Part shown: piece after piece, positions 1-6,051 of the stretch
Numbering within the stretch: the stretch's first letter is position 1
Layout: every line of letters begins with the position of its first letter
Source: SAT2750 sp964476375
Lineage (GTDB): Bacteria; Planctomycetota; Planctomycetia; Pirellulales; Pirellulaceae
Direction of reading: 5' to 3'
Assembly (NCBI GenBank): GCA_964476375.1
Contig: CAYYZW010000226.1
Span: forward strand, 1 to 20,909
Length of the DNA: 20,909 nucleotides
Position numbers and translations under genes: made by a program
The notes under the pieces: generated by a model
What the model was told of the DNA's origin: nothing
Databases searched by the model: none
The model's input: only the letters and a program-made list of their open reading frames with translations

Positions 1-2
1 AC

Positions 3-647
3 CACGAGGGTTACGACCGGCGGCGGGCCTCCAAGGTGCGGACTGCACAGGTACGGCTCTCCCGACTTACCCGGCTGACCGGACCTGCCAGCGGAAGGCT
101 GCTCGACGTGGGCTGCAGCGTCGGCTGCACACTGGAAGCGGCGGCGAGGATGGGATGGGAGGCGGTCGGCACCGATGTCTCGACCGATGCCGTGGCAACC
201 TGCCAGCAGCACGGTTTCGAGGCACTCGAGTATGACGGCGAGTCGCTCCCCTTTCCCGATTCGCATTTTGACGTGATCACCTCCTGGCACGTGATCGAAC
301 ATGTCCGCGATGTCCGCGACACGCTCGCTGAATGGCACCGGGTTCTCAGGCCGGGCGGCTGGGTGATGATCGAGACCCCCAATGGCCAGTGCCGCAAGGT
401 CAAGCGTCGCGGCCCCAGCTACCGGCGATTCTGGGCACACGAGCACACCTATACGTTTAACCGCCTCTCGCTCGAGCAGTTTTTTTCCGAGTCCCGGTTC
501 CAGGTTTTTGCACCTCCAAGGCTGCCGCCACTTCAATCGGGCTGGGCCAGTTTCCCCTATGCCCTGGCCTACCAGTCCTACCAGGGCCTGCGCCGCGTGG
601 CCGGGGTGGACAAGGCTTTCCAGGTCGTCGCCCGGCGAGCTGCCTGA
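3..647 (+). CDS. SAM-dependent methyltransferase, class I (5' end outside window)
   Basis: The reading frame is open from the left edge, so the true start is probably upstream; an internal GTG at 36 is the first possible start in the window but has no clear ribosome site. The protein is a class I methyltransferase of the Methyltransf_11 type, which transfers a methyl group from S-adenosylmethionine to an unidentified acceptor. Visible motifs are the glycine-rich SAM site LLDVGCSVGCTLE, the acidic end of strand two (GTDVS), motif II around FDVITSWHVIEHV, and the post-motif LRPGGWVMIETPN. The C-terminal YRRFWAHEHTYTFNRLSLEQFF segment is typical of methyltransferases associated with surface polysaccharide or lipid modification, but the substrate cannot be read from the sequence. 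It has no signal peptide in the visible part. The 65 bp after the stop hold a candidate promoter for the next gene. The fold is certain; the role is not. Confidence 0.87.
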   Translation, partial: HEGYDRRRASKVRTAQVRLSRLTRLTGPASGRLLDVGCSVGCTLEAAARMGWEAVGTDVSTDAVATCQQHGFEALEYDGESLPFPDSHFDVITSWHVIEHVRDVRDTLAEWHRVLRPGGWVMIETPNGQCRKVKRRGPSYRRFWAHEHTYTFNRLSLEQFFSESRFQVFAPPRLPPLQSGWASFPYALAYQSYQGLRRVAGVDKAFQVVARRAA

Positions 648-668
648 GCAGGCGCCGAAGGGGACTGC

Positions 669-686
669 TATACTGGCAGGCCTGCC
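669..686 (+). promoter_or_regulatory. Candidate -10 box followed by a 12-bp perfect palindrome
   Basis: TATACT at 669-674 is a good -10 hexamer, 38 bp before the ATG of the phosphatase gene. No good -35 is visible at 16-18 bp upstream. Immediately downstream, GGCAGGCCTGCC at 675-686 is a perfect 12-bp palindrome placed where transcription would start, so it could be an operator or a small 5' hairpin. The string TATACTGGCAG recurs at 20345-20355 in front of another exported-protein gene. Confidence 0.4.
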
Positions 687-712
687 TTCTCCCTGACTTC
701 GAGTGACGCGCC

Positions 713-2287
713 ATGGCGACAAACCTGCTGCGATCCCTGCTGGCACTGATGCTGGCCCTGATATTCAGTTCACTGCTCGCTGCCCAGCATGACCGCGAGC
801 GGAATGCCGTGCGGCATATCGCTGGCGGGGCCTTTGCCAAGGCACTGGCGGAACTGGAAAAGGGAGATCCGCCCACCTCCGAGACGCACTATGTTCGCAT
901 GCTGGTCGCCCTGGGCCAGGACAAAACGGACCAGGCCGTGCTGCATGCGGGTGCCGCACTCGATGCCGGGCTTCCCTTTGGCCGCCTGGTGGCAGGACCA
1001 CGCCGGCAGATGGCCGCGCTCTATGCCACCGACCAGTCCCAGCAGTGGGCCAGGAAAAACAGTTCGCTGCGGGTGCTGCACGGCCCGATGCTCGGCGCGA
1101 TCCGCAGTGACTCTGCCTCGCTCTGGCTGCGAACGGCGAAAGAGGGGTCTGTCCAGGTTCGCGTCCTGGATGCCAAGAACGGTACACTCATCAGCACGTC
1201 TGAAAAAGTGACTGCCGGGGAACAAAGCGATTTCACCGCCGTGGTCAAGCTGAATGGCCTCCAGGCGGAGCACGCCTATCGCTACGAGATCCAGATTGAC
1301 GGCGAGCAGGTACCGGCCCAGAACACCCGCTTTCGAACCTACCCCAAAAAGGGAACGGCTGCCCGTTTCGCGGTCGGCCTTGGCGGGGGGGCGGGGTTTG
1401 TACCGAAGTGGGAGTCGATGTGGGACACGGTGCTCCAATCACGACCGGCCGCCTTCCTGATGCTCGGTGACAACGTCTACATCGATGACCCGACCCATCT
1501 GCTGACGAATCATTATTGTTATTACCGTCGCCAGTCCCGGCCCGAGTGGCGACGCTTTACCGCGGCCACCGGCATCTATTCTATTTACGACGATCATGAT
1601 TTCGGGCTGAACGATTGTGTCCCGGGCGCCCAGATCGAGAAACCGGCCTGGAAGCGGACCGTCTGGAATACCTTCCGGCAAAACTGGGTCAACGCCTCCT
1701 ATGGTGGCGGGGAAAAGCAGCCGGGATGCTGGCAGGATTTTTATATCGGTGACGTGCATTTCATTCTGCTTGACGGCCGTTATTACCGCAGCCGTGAGGG
1801 AGAGCCGACGATGCTCGGGCCGGCACAGAAAAAATGGCTGCTGGAAACTCTCGAGAAATCGCAGGGGACATTCAAAATACTCGCCTCACCGGTCCCCTGG
1901 ACCGCCGGGGTCAAGCCGGGCAGCAAGGACACCTGGGACGGTTACGCGAAAGAACGCGAGGAGATCTTTTCTTTCCTGGAAACAAAGAAAATCAACGGCC
2001 TGTTTCTCGTCGCGGCAGACCGGCACCGAACCGACCTGCGGGTGACCTCACGACCCGGGGGCTATGATCTTTACGAGCTGGAAAGTTCCAAGCTGACCAA
2101 CCGCCACACCCATAACGTGGTAGAAACGCCCGGGCTGCTCTGGGGCTACAACAAAACATGCTCCTTTGCGCTGATGCGATTTGACACGACACTGGCGGAT
2201 CCGACAGTGACTTTTGAGGCAATCACCATCGATGGCGAGAAGATCCACAGCCACCAGCTGAGGTTGAGCCAGCTGACCCACAAGTAA
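713..2287 (+). CDS. Exported PhoD-like alkaline phosphatase/phosphodiesterase
   Basis: This 524-aa protein has a clear Sec signal peptide (residues 1-24, LLALMLALIFSSLLAAQ). Residues 30-110 form an alanine-rich helical stretch not usual in PhoD, perhaps a degenerate TPR. Residues 125-208 resemble the Ig/fibronectin-like N-domain of PhoD (GPMLGAIRSDSASLWLRT, then YRYEIQIDGE). The metallophosphatase core follows: LGDNVYIDD (251-259), YDDHDFGLND (292-301), VHFILLDGRYYR (348-359), SPVPWTAG (392-399) and VAADRHRTDL (433-442), which supply the Asp, Asn and His metal ligands. PhoD enzymes release phosphate from phosphomono- or diesters outside the cytoplasm; the substrate here is unknown. The final metal motif reads AADRH where SGDRH or SGDVH is common, but Asp and His are kept. 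No Shine-Dalgarno is visible before the ATG. The next gene follows after 34 bp, so the two may be co-transcribed. The PhoD assignment is strong; the exact activity is inferred. Confidence 0.88.
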   Translation: MATNLLRSLLALMLALIFSSLLAAQHDRERNAVRHIAGGAFAKALAELEKGDPPTSETHYVRMLVALGQDKTDQAVLHAGAALDAGLPFGRLVAGPRRQMAALYATDQSQQWARKNSSLRVLHGPMLGAIRSDSASLWLRTAKEGSVQVRVLDAKNGTLISTSEKVTAGEQSDFTAVVKLNGLQAEHAYRYEIQIDGEQVPAQNTRFRTYPKKGTAARFAVGLGGGAGFVPKWESMWDTVLQSRPAAFLMLGDNVYIDDPTHLLTNHYCYYRRQSRPEWRRFTAATGIYSIYDDHDFGLNDCVPGAQIEKPAWKRTVWNTFRQNWVNASYGGGEKQPGCWQDFYIGDVHFILLDGRYYRSREGEPTMLGPAQKKWLLETLEKSQGTFKILASPVPWTAGVKPGSKDTWDGYAKEREEIFSFLETKKINGLFLVAADRHRTDLRVTSRPGGYDLYELESSKLTNRHTHNVVETPGLLWGYNKTCSFALMRFDTTLADPTVTFEAITIDGEKIHSHQLRLSQLTHK

Positions 2288-2306
2288 ACCAACGAGGAAT
2301 TTAAAC

Positions 2307-2313
2307 AAGGGAG
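2307..2313 (+). promoter_or_regulatory. Ribosome binding site of the DUF1080 gene
   Basis: AAGGGAG lies 8 nt before the ATG at 2322 and fixes this start, which also begins the signal peptide. Confidence 0.7.
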
Positions 2314-2321
2314 TCTCCACC

Positions 2322-3059
2322 ATGAAGAACCATGCCCTCACGTTTCTTACCAGCATCTCCCTGCTCCTTTCGGGGGTCATCTTCGCCCCCGCCGAGGAAC
2401 CAGCCGCGTTTCGTGACCTTTTTAATGGCAAGGACCTGACCGGCTGGGTCGATGTGAACACATCCAAGGAGACCTGGAGCGTTCGCGACGGGCTGCTGGT
2501 CTGCACGGGCCACCCGATCGGCGTGATGCGGTCGGCCGAGCAGTTCGAGAATTTCATCCTGCATATCGAGTGGCGGCACATGGAAGCGGGTGGCAATTCC
2601 GGCGTCTTCGCCTGGAGCGAGGGGACCGTGCCCGAGGGACGGCGACTGCCCAAGGGGATGGAAGTCCAGATGCTTGAACTGGACTGGGTCAATCAGCACA
2701 AGAACAAGGACGGGGTTCCGGCCCCGATCGCCTACGTTCACGGGGAACTGTTTGGCGCCAACGGACTGCAGACAACTCCCGACAATCCCCGTGGCCGCCG
2801 CAGCAAGTCGATTGAAAACCGCTGCAAGGGCAAGGGCCAGTGGAACGTTTACGACGTGGTCTGCGTGGACGGGGTGGTCAAGCTGTCGGTCAACGGCAAG
2901 TTCGTCAACGGCGTGCGGCAGTCCTCGGTCCGGAAAGGCTACCTCTGCCTGGAATCGGAGGGGGCGGAAATCCATTTCCGCAATATCCGCATCCTGGAAC
3001 TGCCACCGGGAATCACCACGCCTGAGCAGCGGGCTCCACTGCTGCCCGGGCGCAAATAA
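2322..3059 (+). CDS. Exported DUF1080 (3-keto-disaccharide hydrolase-like) protein
   Basis: The 245-aa product has a signal peptide (MKNHALTFLTSISLLLSGVI, cut near residue 25) and then a single DUF1080 domain, a concanavalin-like beta-sandwich. Hallmarks are FRDLFNGKDLTGWVD near residues 28-42, the GGNSGVFAW turn, GMEVQMLE in the middle, WNVYDVVCVDG, VKLSVNGKFVNGV, and the closing GYLCLESEGAEIHFRNIRIL. Some members of the family hydrolyse 3-keto-glycosides, and many planctomycete copies are uncharacterised glycan-binding or glycan-cleaving exported proteins. Length and domain order are typical for a stand-alone member. The start is supported by a good ribosome site. It follows the PhoD-like gene closely and is probably the last gene of that plus-strand unit: a 10-bp GC-rich hairpin lies 29 bp after its stop. 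Family assignment is firm; substrate is unknown. Confidence 0.9.
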   Translation: MKNHALTFLTSISLLLSGVIFAPAEEPAAFRDLFNGKDLTGWVDVNTSKETWSVRDGLLVCTGHPIGVMRSAEQFENFILHIEWRHMEAGGNSGVFAWSEGTVPEGRRLPKGMEVQMLELDWVNQHKNKDGVPAPIAYVHGELFGANGLQTTPDNPRGRRSKSIENRCKGKGQWNVYDVVCVDGVVKLSVNGKFVNGVRQSSVRKGYLCLESEGAEIHFRNIRILELPPGITTPEQRAPLLPGRK

Positions 3060-3069
3060 CCGCCAAGGG

Positions 3070-3276
3070 CTAGGGCGGCAGGTTTTGTCGCCGCAGGGGG
3101 GGCCTGCGGCGAATCGGCAGAGTGGCATGGCACCCCTGGTTCGCTTCCCGGATCATACGTGGAAGCACTTCGAGGAATCCCTCGATTCCCCGTTCTCCCA
3201 GTTCCAGTGGCTGGAAATCACAGGTAATACGTGCCAGGCTCCATTGCCCCTGCCGCTTGAAAGTCTCGTAAAGCAT
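3070..3276 (-). CDS. Small hypothetical protein, 68 aa
   Basis: I do not recognise a named family. The ATG at 3276 is preceded at 7-nt spacing by AAGGAGG (3284-3290), one of the best ribosome sites in the window, which is the main reason to accept the gene. The product begins MLYETFKRQGQWSLARITCDF and has a mixed, protein-like composition, then ends in an Arg/Pro-rich tail (PIRRRPPLRRQNLPP), which suggests a nucleic-acid or membrane-surface contact but proves nothing. There is no signal peptide or membrane segment. It lies downstream of the 346-aa unknown gene on the same strand with a 123-bp gap holding a 9-bp direct repeat, so it may have its own promoter. Its last codons form one arm pair of a strong hairpin shared with the convergent DUF1080 gene. 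It could still be a chance ORF. Confidence 0.6.
   Translation of the reverse strand: MLYETFKRQGQWSLARITCDFQPLELGERGIEGFLEVLPRMIREANQGCHATLPIRRRPPLRRQNLPP
3088..3112. terminator. 10-bp GC-rich hairpin between convergent genes
   Basis: The arms 3088-3097 and 3103-3112 are perfect complements (core CGCCGCAGG with CCTGCGGCG) around a five-G loop on the plus strand. It lies 29 bp past the stop of the plus-strand DUF1080 gene and inside the 3' end of the minus-strand 68-aa gene. Neither side has a proper U-run, so it is not a textbook intrinsic terminator. It may protect the mRNA 3' end or assist factor-dependent termination. Confidence 0.45.
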
Positions 3277-3283
3277 CGGTTTC

Positions 3284-3290
3284 CCTCCTT
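3284..3290 (-). promoter_or_regulatory. Strong Shine-Dalgarno of the 68-aa gene
   Basis: Read on the minus strand the site is AAGGAGG, 7 nt before the ATG at 3276. It decides in favour of a real small gene in a stretch that would otherwise be a 340-bp gap. Confidence 0.65.
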
Positions 3291-3350
3291 GAAAACACTC
3301 GTCACCGGCCTCCTTTGTGCCGGCCTGTGATAAGTATCGGGGGAGGGTGT

Positions 3351-3378
3351 GACACGTTTGGTCACGCCAGACACGTTT
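3351..3378. repeat. 9-bp direct repeat, two copies 19 bp apart
   Basis: GACACGTTT occurs at 3351-3359 and again at 3370-3378. The start-to-start distance of 19 bp is close to two helical turns, the arrangement expected of a pair of binding sites on one DNA face. It lies between the stop of the 346-aa gene and the 68-aa gene, upstream of the latter. A GTGAC/GTCAC inverted pair (3349-3353 and 3361-3365) overlaps the first copy. Confidence 0.4.
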
Positions 3379-3399
3379 TCTGAAAAATTATTTGCCCTT

Positions 3400-4440
3400 T
3401 CAAAACTGCCCTTCACGGACCTGCCCCGTCGCCAGGCGTTCACGCAGCTGAATGACCCTGTCAATGACAACCGGGTCATTTTCAATCACCGCCTGGCCGC
3501 CTTTCTCCTTGCCCAGCGTGGCTACGCTCTGGAGGCCTCGAAGCACGCTCGAGCCGGCGACCACGGGCTGTTCCCGGTAATGCTCAAACCAGGGAACCCC
3601 GGCCTGGCGGTACGCCTCGGCCGTCGGCGGCTCGGTGGGCGGCTGCTGGCCGGTGACCTGGTGCCAGCTGAGGGAGTTGGTCAGGTGCACAAAACAGCGG
3701 CTGTGAGTGGAGAGATCCCAGTCCGCGAAATCGTAATGATCGTCATAGATCTGCTGTCGCATCCGCCCCCCCGCTCCCAGCCCCATCTCCGCCGGGGGGG
3801 CTGGCATCGAGCAGACCGGCTCCATCTGGTAATTCACCGCCATGCGTTTCGCATGGTGCTCCCTTTCGATCACCGGATGGTTTCTTTCGAAGGCCTTTTT
3901 CTTCATCGGGTAGACCATGATCTGCAGGCCGCCGAACTCGGCCTTGCCGGTGACCTGTTCCTCGGCCGAGTAGCCCTCGCCAAGCGGCATGGCAACGAAC
4001 TGCCGAATCACCCCCTGCTCGACACAAAATCCGTCCAGCCAGGGCTGCTCGGGAATCGTCACGTAGTTCTGCGGGGAGGACTGAAGCGTGTTCGTCCAGC
4101 TCTCCCCGGTAACGGCATCAATTTTCCCGGCCGCGATCCTGACCGCAAACGGATAGCTCGTTTCCCGGTCACGGATATAACCGGACTCAAAGTTCATCCA
4201 CATCGCCTCGGCCTGGTACATCGGCAGCATCACACCGCCATGCTCGAGCCAGTGCCGGGGCGCTTTCCGCATATGGTCATCCACATGCTCGATGGGGAAT
4301 GCTCCCAGCCCGGCGGGCAGGGGGTAATCGGTCCCATCATCTGGAATCCGCAGCGTCCGCTGAAACTCGATATCCAGCCGCGCCTCCGGGTGAATATCGG
4401 GAAAACTAAAAGAGAGTGAGTTATTTCTTAATTCGATCAT
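3400..4440 (-). CDS. Conserved protein of unknown function, partner of XRE regulator
   Basis: This 346-aa protein has no signal peptide, membrane segment or recognisable catalytic domain, so it is probably cytoplasmic. The sequence is well structured and resembles a conserved hypothetical family I have seen but cannot name. Distinct blocks are GGVMLPMYQAEAMWMNF (68-84), PEQPWLDGFCVEQGVIRQF (130-148), EFGGLQIMVYPMK (168-180), the acidic DDHYDFADWD (233-242), RCFVHLTNSLSW (248-259) and GVPWFEHYRE (281-290), with a PPTEPP linker near 267-272. Acidic and aromatic residues dominate these blocks. The ATG at 4440 is preceded by AAGGGGAG. The gene starts 23 bp after the upstream regulator gene on the same strand, so the two are almost certainly one transcript under the autoregulated promoter at 4849-4876. 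Effector, stress protein or toxin-like partner are all possible; I do not assign a function. Confidence 0.82.
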   Translation of the reverse strand: MIELRNNSLSFSFPDIHPEARLDIEFQRTLRIPDDGTDYPLPAGLGAFPIEHVDDHMRKAPRHWLEHGGVMLPMYQAEAMWMNFESGYIRDRETSYPFAVRIAAGKIDAVTGESWTNTLQSSPQNYVTIPEQPWLDGFCVEQGVIRQFVAMPLGEGYSAEEQVTGKAEFGGLQIMVYPMKKKAFERNHPVIEREHHAKRMAVNYQMEPVCSMPAPPAEMGLGAGGRMRQQIYDDHYDFADWDLSTHSRCFVHLTNSLSWHQVTGQQPPTEPPTAEAYRQAGVPWFEHYREQPVVAGSSVLRGLQSVATLGKEKGGQAVIENDPVVIDRVIQLRERLATGQVREGQF

Positions 4441-4463
4441 GGGTGCTCCCCTTCTATTAAAAA

Positions 4464-4817
4464 CTACCAGTTTCCGTCCCGCACTTCACGGACGATCCGT
4501 AAGACTGCATGGTCCGGCATATCCTTCAAATCACGTATCAACTCGGCAAACAACGTGGGACGTTTACGAATGATCCGGGCCAGGTCCGAGGAGATCTTGC
4601 CCCCCATCGCCAGCAGCATGTCGACATCCTCGCCCAGGTCCTGGGCCAGCCGCCTGAGCGTCTTCTCCGACGGCGGGGCCTCCTGCCCCCTTTCCACCTT
4701 GCTCAGGTAGGAGGGCTGGACATCAATGCGAGCCGCGACCTGGCGGATCGAAAACCTCGCGTCACCGGCCCGCAGGGCCTCACGCTTCTTTCGAAGATAT
4801 CCTCCCAGGTCACCCAT
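4464..4817 (-). CDS. XRE-family helix-turn-helix transcriptional regulator
   Basis: The 117-aa protein is a small cytoplasmic DNA-binding regulator. An N-terminal Cro/C1-type HTH spans about residues 6-70: FSIRQVAARIDVQPSYLSKVE (22-42) holds helices two and three, with PSYLSKVERG the usual recognition-helix pattern. A short C-terminal region (71-117, KISSDLARIIRKRPTLFAEL then DMPDHAVLRIVREVRDGNW) may dimerise or sense a partner. The ATG at 4817 has AAGGAGG 11 nt upstream. Its promoter contains a 26-bp near-palindrome overlapping the -10 box, as expected if a dimer of this protein represses its own operon. The gene ends 23 bp before the 346-aa unknown gene. XRE regulators of this size often accompany toxin-antitoxin or stress modules, so the neighbour may be the controlled effector. 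The family call is firm; autoregulation is inferred. Confidence 0.93.
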   Translation of the reverse strand: MGDLGGYLRKKREALRAGDARFSIRQVAARIDVQPSYLSKVERGQEAPPSEKTLRRLAQDLGEDVDMLLAMGGKISSDLARIIRKRPTLFAELIRDLKDMPDHAVLRIVREVRDGNW

Positions 4818-4828
4818 CGCGTCAGCTG

Positions 4829-4835
4829 CCTCCTT
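4829..4835 (-). promoter_or_regulatory. Ribosome binding site of the XRE gene
   Basis: AAGGAGG on the minus strand, 11 nt before the ATG at 4817; spacing slightly long. Confidence 0.65.
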
Positions 4836-4840
4836 GTTGT

Positions 4841-4866
4841 GAGTGTTTAGTATACACTACACACTC
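4841..4866. promoter_or_regulatory. 26-bp near-palindromic operator of the XRE operon
   Basis: The 26 bp read almost the same on both strands: 22 of 26 positions agree with the reverse complement, with perfect six-base outer arms (GAGTGT and ACACTC) and inner TAGT/ACTA arms. The site covers the -10 box at 4849-4854 and part of the spacer, so a bound dimer would block RNA polymerase. The natural candidate to bind it is the XRE protein encoded just downstream. Confidence 0.75.
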
Positions 4867-4876
4867 GGCATGTCAA
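4849..4876 (-). promoter_or_regulatory. Sigma-70-type promoter of the XRE operon
   Basis: On the minus strand TTGACA (4871-4876, consensus -35) is followed by a 16-bp spacer and TATACT (4849-4854, good -10). It is the clearest housekeeping-type promoter in the window and drives the regulator and the 346-aa gene. Confidence 0.78.
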
Positions 4877-4935
4877 GCAGGGTTCCTGAAGTTTTTCCTT
4901 CCCCGGGGCTGCTGGGTTCCACGCGGTGAATGACG

Positions 4936-6036
4936 CTAGTTGCCCGGCTTCACCACACTCAAGCGGGAGTCCTGGCGAACCTGCATGGTGACCCGTCCCT
5001 GACCACGGATGGTCCGGCTGAGCGTCGCACGGTACCCCTCCGGATCCGGCACGATCTCCGGAAGCGAACCACTGCCGCGAAAGTCCGCTGGCCCCAGGCC
5101 CAGCTCGGCCAGGCTTTCCGCCCAGCGGTCGTGCTGGCGGCGAAAGGATCTTTGCCGGTGGTAGACCGTCATCAGTGCATCCCGCAGCTCTCGCAAGGGA
5201 TCCTGGCGAAAAAAGCCCGGCTTCTCACCCGGCCCGGAAAAAATGACGTACCCCCAGCGTTCCGGACGGTGCATATCGATAATCCCCTGCGGCGACCAGA
5301 CCCAGTTGTCCTCCTTCAGCCCCTTCACCTTCTGGTACTTTCCCTCCAGCACCTGGTGCCTCCACTGCACCCGCGAGAAGTTAAAACGCCACTGGTCACC
5401 CGGCACGGGCGGAGATGGCTTGTGGGCGTAGTGAGAAAGAGCCTTCCAGGGAAGCGCAATCTCCACCGACCAGAAACCATCCCGGTCTGCCGGATCATTC
5501 AGCGTGCCGGCCACGTGGACCGCCGTCTTCAGGCCCGGGATCTCCCAGCCATTATCGGCCCTGCCGCCATCCTTGTAGGGCCTGGGAAGGAACAGGTCCC
5601 AGCCGGTATTCAGGGCGTTCATTTCGAACTCGTAATACTCGTGATTGTCTCCATCCGGATCAATAAAGACCTCGAAATCATTATCGTGAAAGATCACCGA
5701 ATCATGCTCGGTCAACGTGCCCCAGACATGCGGCTCGTCCATCCTCGCCCCGATATAAAGAAACTCCTGGTCCCAGATCATCTTCATCCGCGTCCGAAAT
5801 CGCGGCACCGGCTTGACCATCCCCTCGATATCCAGGAACGCCTGGGACCAGGGAGCCGCTCGCCAGGCTTTCTCGCCCAGCCGGCCATCCACCTGGACCG
5901 CTGACTCGGCCGTCCGGCAGACATAACCACGCGGGACAATTCGCTTCATCTTCTGCCAGTCGGCCGCCTCATCACCCGGCAGCGGGCAGGCAGGAAGGAA
6001 TCCCATCAGCAGACAAAGAAAACCCTGTTTTGTCAT
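4936..6036 (-). CDS. Exported CBM9-like carbohydrate-binding domain protein
   Basis: This 366-aa protein begins with a short hydrophobic leader (FLCLLMGFLPACPLPG) that could be a Sec signal or, through LPAC, a lipoprotein signal, though Pro is unusual in a lipobox. Residues from about 38 to 265 match the CBM9-like fold (DOMON-related family often found in PVC bacteria): VQVDGRLGEKAWRAAPW, then FLYIGARMDEPHVW, the acidic IFHDNDFEVFIDPDGDNHEYYEFEMNA, the FWSVEIALPWKAL strand, WRFNFSRVQW, and the end RPERWGYVIF. The C-terminal 95 residues are helical and unassigned. Related domains bind sugars and often form part of glycan-degrading systems. The ATG at 6036 is preferred over GTG at 6039 because GGAG then sits at 6-nt spacing. 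It starts 15 bp after the metallophosphoesterase gene, so the two form an operon. Length and domain are typical; ligand is unknown. Confidence 0.87.
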   Translation of the reverse strand: MTKQGFLCLLMGFLPACPLPGDEAADWQKMKRIVPRGYVCRTAESAVQVDGRLGEKAWRAAPWSQAFLDIEGMVKPVPRFRTRMKMIWDQEFLYIGARMDEPHVWGTLTEHDSVIFHDNDFEVFIDPDGDNHEYYEFEMNALNTGWDLFLPRPYKDGGRADNGWEIPGLKTAVHVAGTLNDPADRDGFWSVEIALPWKALSHYAHKPSPPVPGDQWRFNFSRVQWRHQVLEGKYQKVKGLKEDNWVWSPQGIIDMHRPERWGYVIFSGPGEKPGFFRQDPLRELRDALMTVYHRQRSFRRQHDRWAESLAELGLGPADFRGSGSLPEIVPDPEGYRATLSRTIRGQGRVTMQVRQDSRLSVVKPGN

Positions 6037-6051
6037 CACTTTCTCCAGTTG

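Noticed and set aside
3349..4419. Long plus-strand frame (356 codons) opposite the 346-aa gene
   Set aside because: It is an antisense shadow of a GC-rich gene: no ribosome site, no family resemblance, His/Arg/Pro-rich composition, while the minus-strand gene has a good start and operon context.
4930..5904. Plus-strand frame of 324 codons opposite the CBM9-like gene
   Set aside because: Antisense shadow with biased composition and no ribosome site; the minus strand has a clear domain and signal peptide.
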